Source: Mytilus californianus
Taxonomy: Eukaryota > Mollusca > Bivalvia > Mytilida > Mytilidae
Reading direction: 5' to 3'
DNA: 64,000 nt
NCBI RefSeq assembly: GCF_021869535.1
Contig: NW_026262712.1
Coordinates: 113,581,640-113,645,639, forward strand
Both the position numbers and the translations under genes were made by a program. Positions 49,201-61,880 of this stretch are shown piece by piece (position 1 is the stretch's first letter; the number at the start of each line of letters is the position of its first letter). The notes beneath the pieces were generated by a model. The model ran no database searches. It was given only the letters and a program-made list of their open reading frames with translations, and was not told where the DNA came from.

Positions 49201-52200
49201 AGCGTGGATTAATTCTGATGGCTTCTAAAAAGTTATATAATGGTCATAGAAGAATGTCACATCAAACGTCCTGAACGTAGATTAATTGTGATGGCCACTA
49301 AATATATAATGGTTATAGAAGATAGGCACATCCAACGTCCTGAGCGTGATTTATTTCTGATAGCCTCTAAAAAGTCATATAATGGTCATAAAAGATTGGC
49401 TCATCCAACGTCCTGAGCGTGGATTAATTCTAAAATCCACAAAAAAGTTATATAATGGTCATAGAAGATTGGCACATCAAACGTCCTGAACGTGGATTAA
49501 TTCTGATGGCCTCTAAAAGTCATATAATGGTCATAGAAGATTGGCACACCCAACGTCCTGACCGTGGATTAATTCTGATATCCTCTAAAAAGTCATATAA
49601 TGGTCATAGAAGTTTGGCACATCCAACGTCCTGAGAGTTGATTAATTCTGATGGCCCATAAAAAGTCATATAATGGTCATAGAAGATTGGCACATCCAAC
49701 GTCTTGAGCGTGGATTAATTCTGATGGCCTGTAATGTCATATAATGGTGATAGAAGATTGGCACATCTAACGTCCTGAACGTGGATTAATTCTGATGGCC
49801 ACTAAAAAGTCATATAATGGTCATAGCAGATTGGCACATCCAACGTCCGGAGCGTGGATTAATTCTGATGTCCACTCAAAAGTCATACAATGGTCATAGC
49901 AGATTGGCACATCCAATCGTCTGAGAGTGGATTAATTTTGATGGCCACTACAAAGTCATATAATGGTCATAGAAGATTGGCACATTCAACGTCCTGAGCG
50001 TGTATTAATTCTGATGTCCTCTAAAAAGTCATATAATGGTGATAGAAGATTGGCACATCCAATGTCCTGAGCGTGGATTTATTCTGATAGCCTCAAACAA
50101 GTCATATAATGGTCAAAGAAGATTGGCACATCCAACGTTTTGAGCGATGATTAATTCTGATAGCCTCAAAAAAGTCACATAATGGTCATAGAAGATTGGT
50201 ACATCCAACGCTCTGAGCGTTGATTAATTCTGATGTCCTCAAAAAAGTCATATAATGGTCATAGAGGATTGGCACATCCAACGTTCTGGGCGTGGATTAA
50301 TTGTGATGTCCTCAAAAAAATCATATAATGGTCATAGAAGATTGGCACATCCAACGTCCTGAGCGTGGATTAATTATGATGTCCTCTAAAAAGTCATATA
50401 ATGGTGATAGAAGATTGGCACACCCAACGTTCTGAGCGTTGATTAATTCTGATCGCCACTAAAAAGTCATATAATGGTCATAGAAGATTGGCACATCCAA
50501 CGTCCTGAGCGCGGCTTATATCTGTTAGGATCAAAAAAGTCATATAATGGTCAGCGAAAATTGGCACCTCCAACGTTCTGACCGTGGATTAATTCTGATG
50601 TCCTCAAAACAGTCATATAATGGTCATAGAAGATTGGCACATCCAACGTCCTGAGCTTGGCTTAATTCTGATAGCCTCAAAAAAGTCATATAATGGTCAT
50701 AAAAGATTGGCACCTCCAATATCCTGAGCGTGGATTAATTCTGATGTCCTGAAAACAGTCATATAATGGTCATAGAAGATTGGCACATCTAACGTCCTAA
50801 GCGTGGATTAATTCTGATGTCCTCTAAAAAGTCATATAATGGTGATAGAAGATTGGCACATCCAACGTCCTGAGCGTGGATTAATTCTGATGGCTTCTAA
50901 AAAGTTATATAATGGTCATAGAAGATTGTCACATCAAACGTCCTGAACGTGCATTGATTCTGATGGCCACTAAAAAGTCATATAATGGTCATAGAAGATT
51001 TGCACATCCAACGTCCTGATCGTGATTTATTTCTGATAGCCTCTAAAAAGTCATATAATGGTCATAAAAGATTGGCTCATCCAACGTCCTGGGCGTGGAT
51101 TAATTCTGAAAGCATCAAAAAAGTTATATAATGGTCATAGAAGATTGGCACATCAAACGTCCTGAACGTGGATTATTTCTGATGGCCTCTAAAAAGTCAT
51201 ATAATGGTCATAGAAGATTGGCACATCCAACGTCCTGAGCGTGGATTTATTGTGATATCCTCTAAAATGTCATATAATGGTGAAAGAAGATTGGCACATC
51301 CAACGTCCTTAGCGTGGATTAATTCTGATGTCCTCTAAAAAGTCATATAATGGTGATAGAAGATTGGCACATCCAACGTCCTGAGCGTGGATTAGATCTG
51401 ATGGCCACTAAAATGTCATATAATGGTCAAAGAAGATTGGCACATCCAACGTCCTTAGCGTGGATTAATTCTGATGGCCACTAAAATGTCATATAATGGT
51501 CAAAAAAGATTGGCACATCCAACGCCCTGAGCGTGATTTAATTCTGATGGCCTCTAAAAAGTCGTATAATGGTCATAGAAGCTTGGCACACCCGACGTCT
51601 TGACCGTGGATTAATTCTGATATCCTCTAAAAAGTCATATAATGGTCATAGAAGATTGGCACATCGAACGTCCTGAGCGTGGCTTAATTCTGATAGCCTC
51701 AAAAAAGTCATATAATGGTCAGAGAAAATTGGCACTTCCAACGTTCTGAGCGTTGATTAATTTTGATGGCCCATAAAAAGTCATATAATGGTGATAGAAG
51801 ATTGGCACATCCAACGTCTTGAGCGTGGATTAATTCTGATGGCCTGTATAGTCATATAATGGTCATAGAAGATTGGCACATCTAACGTGCTGAACGTCGA
51901 TTAATTCTGATGGCCACTAAAAAGTCATATAATGGTCATAGCAGATTGGCAGATCCAACGTCCGGAGCTTGGATTAATTCTGATGTACACTCAAAAGTCA
52001 TATAATGGTCATGCAGATTGGCACATCAAATCTTCTGAGCGTGGATTAATTTTGATGGCCACTACAAAGTCATATAATGGTCATAGAAGATTGGCACATT
52101 CAACGTCCTGAGCGTGTATTAATTCTGATGTCCTCCAAATAGTCAAATAATGGTCATAGAAGATTTGCACATCCAACGTCCTGAGCGTGGATTAATTCTG

Positions 52201-55200
52201 ATAGCCTCTAAAAAGTCATATAATGGCCATAAAACCTTGGCAAAACCAACGTCCTCAGCGTTGATTAATTCTAATGCCCACTAAAAAGTCATATAATGGT
52301 CATAGAAGATTGGCACAACCAACGTCCTGAGCGTGGATTAATTCTGATGTCCACAAAAAAGTTATATAATGGTCATAGCAGATTGGCACATCCAACGTCC
52401 TGAGCGTGGATTAATTCTGATGTCCTCAAAAAAGTCATATAATGGTGAAAGAAGATTGGCACATCCAACGTTTTGAGCGTTGATTAATTCTGATAGCCTC
52501 AAAAAAGTCACATAATGGTCATAGAAGATTGGTACATCCAACGCCCTGAGCGTTGATTAATTCTGATGTCCTCAAAAAAGTCATATAATGGTCATAGAAG
52601 ATTGGCACATCCAACGTTCTGGGCGTGGATTAATTCTGATGTCCTCAAAAAAATCGTATAATGGTTATAGAAGATTGGCACATCCAACGTCCTGAGCGTG
52701 GATTAATTATGATGTCCTCTAAAAAGTCATATAATGGTGATAGAAGATTGGCACACCCAACGTTCTGAGCGTTGATTAATTCTGATCGCCACTAAAAAGT
52801 CATATAATGGTCATAGAAGATTAACACATCTAACGTCCTGAGCGTAGATTAATTATGATGGCCTCTAAAAAGTCATATAATGGTCATAAAACATTGGCAC
52901 ATCCAACGTCCTGAGCGTGAATTTATTCTGATGGCCACTAAAAAGTCATATAATGGTCATTGAAGATTTGCACATCCAACGTTCTGAGCGTGGATTAATT
53001 CTGATGGCCTCTAAAAAGTCGTATAATGGTCATAGAAGATCAACACATCTAACGTCCTGAGCGTAGATTAATTATGATGGCCTCTAAAAAGTCATATAAT
53101 GGTCATAAAACATTGGCACATCCAACGTCCTGAGCGTGAATTTAATATGATGGCCACTAAAAAGTCATATAATGGTCATAGAAGATTTGCACATCCAACG
53201 TTCTGAGCGTGGATTAATTATGATGGCCTCTAAAAAGTCATATAATGGTCATAAAACATTGGCAAAACCAACGTCATGATCGTGGATTAATTCTGATAGC
53301 CTCTAAAATGTCATATAATGGTCATAAAAAATTGGCACATCCAACGTTCTGAGCGTGGATTAATTCTGAAAGCCACAAGAAAGTTATATAATGGTCATAA
53401 AACATTGGCAAAACCAACGTCATGATCGTGGATTAATTCTGATAGCCTCTAAAATGTCATATAATGGTCATAAAAAATTGGCACATCCAACATCCTAAGT
53501 GTTGATTAATTCTGATGGCCCATAAAAAGTCATATAATGGTTATATAAGATAGGCACATCCAACGTCCTGAGCGTGGATAAATTCTGAGGGCCTGTAAAA
53601 AGTCATATAATGGTCATAGCAGATTGGCACATCCAATGTCCGGTGCGTGGATTAATTCTGATGTCTACTAAAAAGTCATATAATGGTCATAGCAGATTGG
53701 CACATCCAACGTCCTGAGCGTGGATTAATTCTGATGTCCACTAAAAAGTCTTATAATGGTCATAAGAGATTGGCACATGCAATCTTCTGAGCGTACATTA
53801 ATTTTGATGGCCACTACAAAGTCATATAATGGTCATTAAAGATTGGCACATTCAACGTCCTGAGCGTGGATTAATTCTGTTGTCCTAAAAATAGTCATAT
53901 AATGGTCATAGAAAATTTGCACATCCAACGTCCTGAGCGTGAATTATATCTGATAGCCTCAAAAATGTCATATAATGGTCATAGAAGATTGGCACATTTA
54001 GCATCCTGAGCGTGGATTAATTCTGATGGCCTCAAAAAAAGTCATATAATGGTCAAAGAAGATTGGCACATCCAACGTTCTGAGCGTTGATTAATTCTGA
54101 TGTCCTCAAAAAAGTCATATAATGGTCATAGAAGATTGGCACATCCAACGTCCTGAGCGTGGATTAATTCGGATAGCCTCTAAAATGTCATATAATGGTC
54201 ATAAAAGATTGGCACATCCAACGTCCTGAGTGTGGATTAATTCTGAAAGCCGCAAAAAAGTTATATAATGGTCATAGAAGATTGGCACATCCAACGTCCT
54301 AAGCGTTGATTAATTCTGATGTCCTCAAAAAAGTCATATAATGGTCATAGAAGATTGGCACATCTAACGTCCTGAGCGTGGATTAATTCTGATGGCCAAT
54401 AAAAAGTCATATAATGGTCATAGCAGATTGGCACATCCAACGTTTGGAGCGTGGATTAATTCTGATGTTCACTAAAAAGTCATATAATGGTCATAGCAGA
54501 TTGGCACATCCAACCTTCTGAGCGTGGATTAATTTTGATGGCCACTACAAAGTCATAAAATGGTCAAAAAAGATTGGCACATCAAACGTCCTGAGCGTGG
54601 ATTAATTCTGATGTCCTCAAAAAAGTCATATAATGGTTATAGAAGATTTGCACATCCAACTTCCTGAGCATGGATTAATTCTGATAGCCTCTAAAAAGTC
54701 ATATAATAGTACAAAAACATTGGGAAAACCAACGTCCTGAGCGTTGATTAATTCTGATCGCCACTAAAAAGTCATATAATGGTCATAGAAGATTGACACA
54801 TCTAACGTCCTGAGCGTAGATTAATTCTGATGGCCTCTATAAAGTCATATAATGGTCATAAAACATTGGCACATCCAACATCCTGAGCGTGAATTTATTC
54901 TGATGGCCACAAAAAAGTCATATAATGGTCATAGAAGATTTGCACATCCAACGTTCTGAGTGTGGATTAATTCTGATAGCCTCTAAAAAGTCATATAATG
55001 GTCATAAAACATTGGCAAAACCAACGTCATGATCGTGGATTAATTCTGATGGCCACTAAAAAGTCATATGATGGTCATAGAAGATTGGCACGTCTAACGT
55101 CCTGAGCGTGGATTAATTCTGATGTCCTCTAAAAAGTCTTATAATGGTCATAAAACATTAGCACATCCAACGTTCTTAGCGTGGATTAATTCTGAAAGCC

Positions 55201-56719
55201 ACCAAAAAGTTATACAATGGTCATAGAAGATTGGCACATCCAACGTCCTAAGCGTTGATTAATTCTGATGGCCCATTAAAAGTCATATAATGGTGATAGA
55301 AGATTGGCACATCCAACGTCCTGAGCGTGGATTAATTCTGATGTCCTAAAAAAAGTCATATAATGGTCATAGTAGAATGGCACATCTAAAGTCCTGAGCG
55401 TGGATTAGTTCTGATGGCCCTTAAAAAGTCATATAATGGTCATTACAGATTGGCACATCAAACGTCTTGAGCGTGGATTAATTCTGATGTCCTTAAACAA
55501 GTCATATAATGTATATAGAAAATTTGCACATCCAACGTCCTGAGCGTGGATTAATTCTGATAGCCTCTAAAAAGTCATATAATGGTCATAAAACATTGGC
55601 AAAACCAACTTCCTGAGCGTGGATTAATTCTGATGGCCAATAAAAAGACGTATAATGGTCATAGAAGATTGGCACATCCAACGTCCTGAGCGTGGATTAA
55701 TTATGATGGCCTCTAAAAAGTCATATAATGGTGATATAAGATTGGCACATCTAACATCTTAAGCGTGGATTAATTCTGATGGCTTCTAAAAAGTTATATA
55801 ATGGTCATAGAAGATTGTCACATCCAACGTCCTGAGCGTGATTTATTTCTGATAGCCTCTAAAAAGTCATATAATGGTCATAAAAGATTGGCTCATCCAA
55901 CGTCCTGAGCGTGGATTAATTCTGAAATCCACAAAAAAGTTATATAATGGTCATAGAAGAATGGCACATCAAACGTCCTGAACGTGGATTAATTCTGATG
56001 GCCTCTAAAAACTCATATAATAGTCATAGTAGATTGGCACACCCAACATCCTGACCGTGGATTAATTCTGATATCCTCTAAAAAGTCATATAATGGTCAT
56101 AGAAGATTGGCACATCCAACGTCCTGAGCGTTGATTAATTCTGATTGCCCATAAAAAGTCATATAATGGTGATAGAAGATTGGCACATCCAACGTCTTGA
56201 GCGTGGATTAGTTCTGATGGCCTGTAAAGTCATATAATGGTGATAGAAGATTGGCACATCTAACGTCCTGAACGTGGATTAATTCTGATGGCCACTAAAA
56301 AGTCATATAATGGTCATAGCAGATTGGCACATCCAACGTCCGGAGCGTGGATTAATTCTGATGTCCACTCAAAAGTCATATAATGGTCATAGCAGATTGG
56401 CACATCCAATCTTCTGAGCGTGGATTAATTTTGATCGCCACTACAAAGTAATATAATGGTCATAGAAGATTGGCACATTCAACGTCCTGAGCGTGTATTA
56501 ATTCTGATGTCCTCTAAAAAGTCATATAATGGTGATAGAAGATTGGCACATCCAATGTCCTGAGCGTGTATTTATTCTGATAGCCCTAAAAAAGTCATAT
56601 AATGGTCATAGAAGATTGGCACATCCAACGTCCTAAGCGTGGATTAATTCTGGTGGCCTCAAAAAAGTCATATAATGGTCATAGAAGATTGGCACATCCA
56701 ACGTCCTGAGCGTGGATCA
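46261..56719 (+). repeat. Satellite with a 3860-bp (about 53-monomer) higher-order repeat
   Basis: GCGGCTTAAT at 46651 corresponds to 50511, and the CCCGACGTCTTGACC monomer at 47731 corresponds to 51591, both 3860 bp apart. By 48781/52349 the offset is 3568 bp, so the second copy lacks four monomers (292 bp). The extra units in the first copy come from a local duplication of about 363 bp (CGAACGTCC at 47805 and 48168). Beyond about 53000 the order becomes mosaic. No other element was seen. Confidence 0.8.
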
Positions 56720-58180
56720 ATTCTGATGTCCTCAAAAAAGTCATATAATGGTGATAGAAGATTGGCACATCCAACGTTTTGAGCGTTGATTAATTCTGAT
56801 AGCCTCAGAAAAGTCACATAATGGTCATAGAAGATTGGCACATCCAACGTCCTGAGCGTTGATTAATTCTGATGTCCTCAAAAAAGTCATATAATGGTCA
56901 TAGAAGATTGGCACATCCAACGTTCTGGGCGTGGATTAATTCTGATGTCCTCAAAAAGTCATATAATGGTCATAGAAGATTGGCACATCCAACGTTCTGA
57001 GAGTGGATTAATTCTGATGTCCTGTAAAAAGTCATATAATGGTGATAGAAGATTGGCACACCCAACGTCCTGAGCGTTGATTAATTCTGATTGCCACTAA
57101 AAAGTCATATAATGGTCATAGACGATTAACACATCTAACGACCTGAGCATAGATTAATTATGATGGCCTCTAAAAAGTCATATAATGGTCATAAAACATT
57201 GGCACATCCAACGTCCTGATCGTGAATTTATTCTGATGGCCACTAAAAAGTCATATAATGGTCATCGAACATTGGCAAAACCAACGTCATGGTCGTGGAT
57301 TAATTCTGATAGCCTCTAAAATGTCATATAATGGTCATAAAAGATTGGCACATCCAACGTCCTGAGCGTGGAGTAATTCTGAAAGCCACAAGAAAGTTAT
57401 ATAATGGTCATAGAAGATAGGCACATCCAACGTCCTAAGTGTTGATTAATTCTGATGTCCTCAAAAAAGTCATATAATGGTGATAGAAGATTGGCACATC
57501 CAACGTTTTGAGCGTTGATTAATTCTGATAGCCTCAAAAAAGTCACATAATGGTCATAGAAGATTGGCACATCCAACGCCCTGAGCGTTGATTAATTCTG
57601 ATGTCCTCAAAAAAGTCATATAATGGTCATAGAAGATTGGCACATCCAACGTTCTGGGCGTGGATTAATTCTGATGTCCTCAAAAAAGTCATATAATGGT
57701 CATAGAAGATTGGCACATCCAACGTTCTGAGAGTGGATTAATTCTGATGTCCTCTAAAAAGTCATATAATGGTGATAGAAGATTGGCACACCCAACGTCC
57801 TGAGCGTTGATTAATTCTGATTGCCACTAAAAAGTCATATAATGGTCATAGACGATTAACACATCTAACGACCTGAGCATAGATTAATTATGATGGCCTC
57901 TAAAAAGTCATATAATGGTCATAAAACATTGGCACATCCAACGTCCTGATCGTGAATTTATTCTGATGGCCACTAAAAAGTCATTTAATGGTCATAGAAG
58001 ATTTGCACATCCAACGTTCTGAGCATGGATTAATTCTGATAGCCTCTTAAAAGTCATATAATGGTCATAAAACATTGGCAAAACCAACGTCATGGTCGTG
58101 GATTAATTCTGATAGCCTCTAAAATGTCATATAATGGTCATAAAAGATTGGCACATCCAACGTCCTGAGCGTGGATTAAT
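56720..58180 (+). repeat. Higher-order repeat, 730-bp period (exactly 10 monomers)
   Basis: GACGATTAACACATC at 57121 recurs at 57851, and the GTGATAGAAGATTGG block near 56748 recurs near 57478, an offset of 730 bp. Approximate copies are 56720-57449 and 57450-58180. The second copy has an extra monomer near 57990 relative to the first. Confidence 0.88.
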
Positions 58181-58639
58181 TCTGAAAGCCACAAGAAAGT
58201 TATATAATGGTCATAGAAGATAGGCACATCCAACGTCCTAAGTGTTGATTAATTCTGATGGCCCATAAAAGTCATATAATGGTTATAGAAGATTGGCACG
58301 TCCAACGTCCTGAGCGTGGATAAATTCTGAGGGCCTGTTAAAAGTCATATAATGGTCATAGCAGATTGGCACATCCAAGGTCCGGTGCGTGGATTAATTC
58401 TGATGTCCACTAAAAAGTCATATAATGGTCATAGCAGATTGGCACATCCAACGTCCTGAGCGTGGATTAATTCTGATGTTATACTAAAAAGTCATCTAAT
58501 GGTCATAAGAGATTGGCACATGCAATCTTCTGAGCGTAGATTAATTTTGATGGCCACTACAAAGTCATATAATGGTCATAGAAGATAGACACATTCAACG
58601 TCCTGAGCGTGGATTAATTCTGTTATCCTAAAAATAGTC

Positions 58640-61600
58640 ATATAATGGTCATAGAAAATTTGCACATCCAACGTCCTGAGCGTGAATTATATCTGATAGC
58701 TTCAAAAATGTCATATAATGGTCATAGAAGATTGGCACATCCAGCGTCCTGAGCGTGGATTAATTCTGATGGCCTCAAAAAAGTCATATAATGGTCATAG
58801 AAGATTGGCACATCCAACGTTCTGAGCGTTGATTAATTCTGATGTCCTCAAAAAACTCATATAATGGTCATAGAAGATTGGCACATCCAACGTCCAGAGA
58901 GTGGATTAATTCTGGTAGCCTCTAAAATGTAATATAATGGTCATAAAAGATTGGCACATCCAACGTCCTGAGCGTGGATTAATTCTGAAAGCCGCAAAAA
59001 AGTTATATAATGGTCATAGAAGATTGGCACATCCAACGTCCTAAGCGTTGGTTAATTCTGATGGCCCATAAAAAGTCATATAATGGTCATAAAAGATTGG
59101 CACATCTAACGTCCTGAGAGTGGATTAATTCTGATGGCCAATAAAAAGTTATTTAATGGTCATAGCAGATTGGCACATCCAACGTTTGGAGCGTGAATTA
59201 ATTCTGATGTCCACTAAAAAGTCATATAATGGTCATAGCAGATTGGCACATCCAACCTTCTGAGCGTGGATTAATTTTGATGGCCACTACAAAGTCATAA
59301 AATGGTCAAAGAAGATTGGCACATTCAACGTCCTGAGCGTGGATTAATTCTGATGTCCTCAAAAAAGTCATATAATGGTTATAGAAGATTTGCACATCCA
59401 ACTTCCTGATGAGCGTGGATTAATTCTGATAGGCTCTAAAAAGTCATTAAATAGTAAAAAAAACATTGGGAAAACCAACGTCCTGAGCGTTGATTAATTC
59501 TGATCGCCACTAAAAAGTCATATAATGGTCATAGAAGATTGACTAATCTAACGTCCTGAGCGTAGATTAATTCTGATGTCCTCAAAAAAGTCATATAATG
59601 GTCATAAAACATTGGCACATCCAACGTCCTCAGCGTGAATTTATTCTGATGGCCACTAAAAAGTCATCTAATGGTCATAGAAGATTTGCACATCCAACGT
59701 TCTGAGCGTGGATTAATTCTGATAGCCTCTAAAAAGTCATATAATGGTCATAAAAAATTGGCACATCCAACGTTCTGAGCGTTGATTAATTCTGATGGCC
59801 ACTAAAAAGTCATATAATGGTCATAAAACATTAGCACATCCAACGTCCTGAGCGTGGATTAATTCTGAAAGCCACAAAAAAGTTATACAATGGTCATAAA
59901 AGATTGGCACATCCAACGTCCTAAGCGTTGATTAATTCTGATGGCCCATAAAAAGTCATATAATGGTGATAGAAGATTGGCACATCCAACGTTTGGAGCG
60001 TGGATTAATTCTGATGTCCACTAAAAAGTCATATAATGGTCATAGCAGATTGGCACATCTAACCTTCTGAGCGTGGATTAATTTTGATGGCCACTACAAA
60101 GTCATAAAATGGTCAAAGAAGATTGGCACATTCAACGTCCTGAGCGTGGATTAATTCTGATGTCCTCAAAAAAGTCATATAATGGTTATAGAAGATTTGT
60201 ACATCCAACTTCCTGATGAGCGTGGATTAATTCTGATAGCCTCTAAAAAGTCATTAAATAGTAAAAAAAACATTGGGAAAACCAACGTCCTGAGCGTTGA
60301 TTAATTCTGATCGCCACTAAAAAGTCATATAATGGTCATAGAAGATTGACTAATCTAACGTCTTGAGCGTAGATTAATTCTGATGTCCTCAAAAAAGTCA
60401 TATAATGGTCATAAAACATTGGCACATCCAACGTCCTGAGCGTGAATTTATTCTGATGGCCACTAAAAAGTCATATAATGCTCATAGAAGATTTGCACAT
60501 CCAACGTTCTGAGCGTGAATTAATTCTGATAGCCTCTAAAAAGTCATATAATGGTCATAAAACATTGGCAAAACCAACGTCATGATCGTGGATTAATTCT
60601 GATGTCCTAAAAAAAGTCATATAATGGTCATAGTAGATTGGCACATCTAGCGTCCTGAGCGTGGATTAATTCTGATGGCCACTAAAAAGTCATATAATGG
60701 TTATAGCAGATTGGCACATCAAACGTCTTGAGCGTGGATTAATTTTGATGTCCTAAAACAAGTCATATAATGGTCGTAGAAAATTTGCACATCCAACGTC
60801 CTGAGCGTGAATTATATCTGATAGCCTCAAAAATGTCATATAATGGTCATAGAAGATTGGCACATCCAGCGTCCTGAGCGTGGATTAATTCTGATGGCCT
60901 CAAAAAAGTCATATAATGGTCATAAAAGATTGGCACATCCAACGTTCTGAGCGTTGATTAATTCTGATGTCCTCAAAAAAGTCATATAATGGTCATAGAA
61001 GATTGGCACATCCAACGTCCAGAGCGTGGATTAATTCTGGAAGCCTCTAAAATGTCATATAATGGTCATAAAAGATTGGCACATCCAACGTCCTGAGCGT
61101 GGATTAATTCTGAAAGCCGCAAAAAAGTTATATAATGGTCATAGAAGATTGGCACATCCAACGTCCTAAGCGTTGATTAATTCTGATGGCCCATAAAAAG
61201 TCATATAATGGTCATAGAAGATTGGCACATCTAATGTCCTGAGAGTGGATTAATTCTGATGGCCAATAAAAAGTTATTTAATGGTCATAGCAGATTGGCA
61301 CATCCAACGTTTGGAGCGTGGATTAATTCTGATGTCCACTAAAAAGTCATATAATGGTCATAGCAGATTGGCACATCCAACCTTCTGAGCGTGGATTAAT
61401 TTTGATGGCCACTACAAAGTCATAAAATGGTCAAAGAAGATTGGCACATTCAACGTCCTGAGCGTGGATTAATTCTGATGTCCTCAAAAAAGTCATATAA
61501 TGGTTATAGAAGATTTGCACATCCAACTTCCTGATGAGCGTGGATTAATTCTGATAGCCTCTAAAAAGTCATTAAATAGTAAAAAAAACATTGGGAAAAC

Positions 61601-61880
61601 CAACGTCCTGAGCGTTGATTAATTCTGATCGCCACTAAAAAGTCATATAATGGTCATAGAAGATTGACTAATCTAATGTCCTGAGCGTAGATTAATTCTG
61701 ATGTCCTCAAAAAAGTCATATAATGGTCATAAAACATTGGCACATCCAACGTCCTGAGCGTGAATTTATTCTGATGGCCACTAAAAAGTCATCTAATGGT
61801 CATAGAAGATTTGCACATCCAACGTTCTGAGCGTGAATTAATTCTGATAGCCTCTAAAAAGTCATATAATGGTCATAAAA
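58640..61880 (+). repeat. Mosaic higher-order repeats (about 807, 1318 and 2125 bp)
   Basis: A 3-bp insertion variant, ACTTCCTGATGAGCGTGG, occurs at 59401, 60208 and 61526 (offsets 807 and 1318 bp). The CCAGCGTCCTGAGCG monomer at 58741 recurs at 60866 (2125 bp, the sum of the two). Overlapping duplications of unequal length therefore share one ancestral block. Confidence 0.83.
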
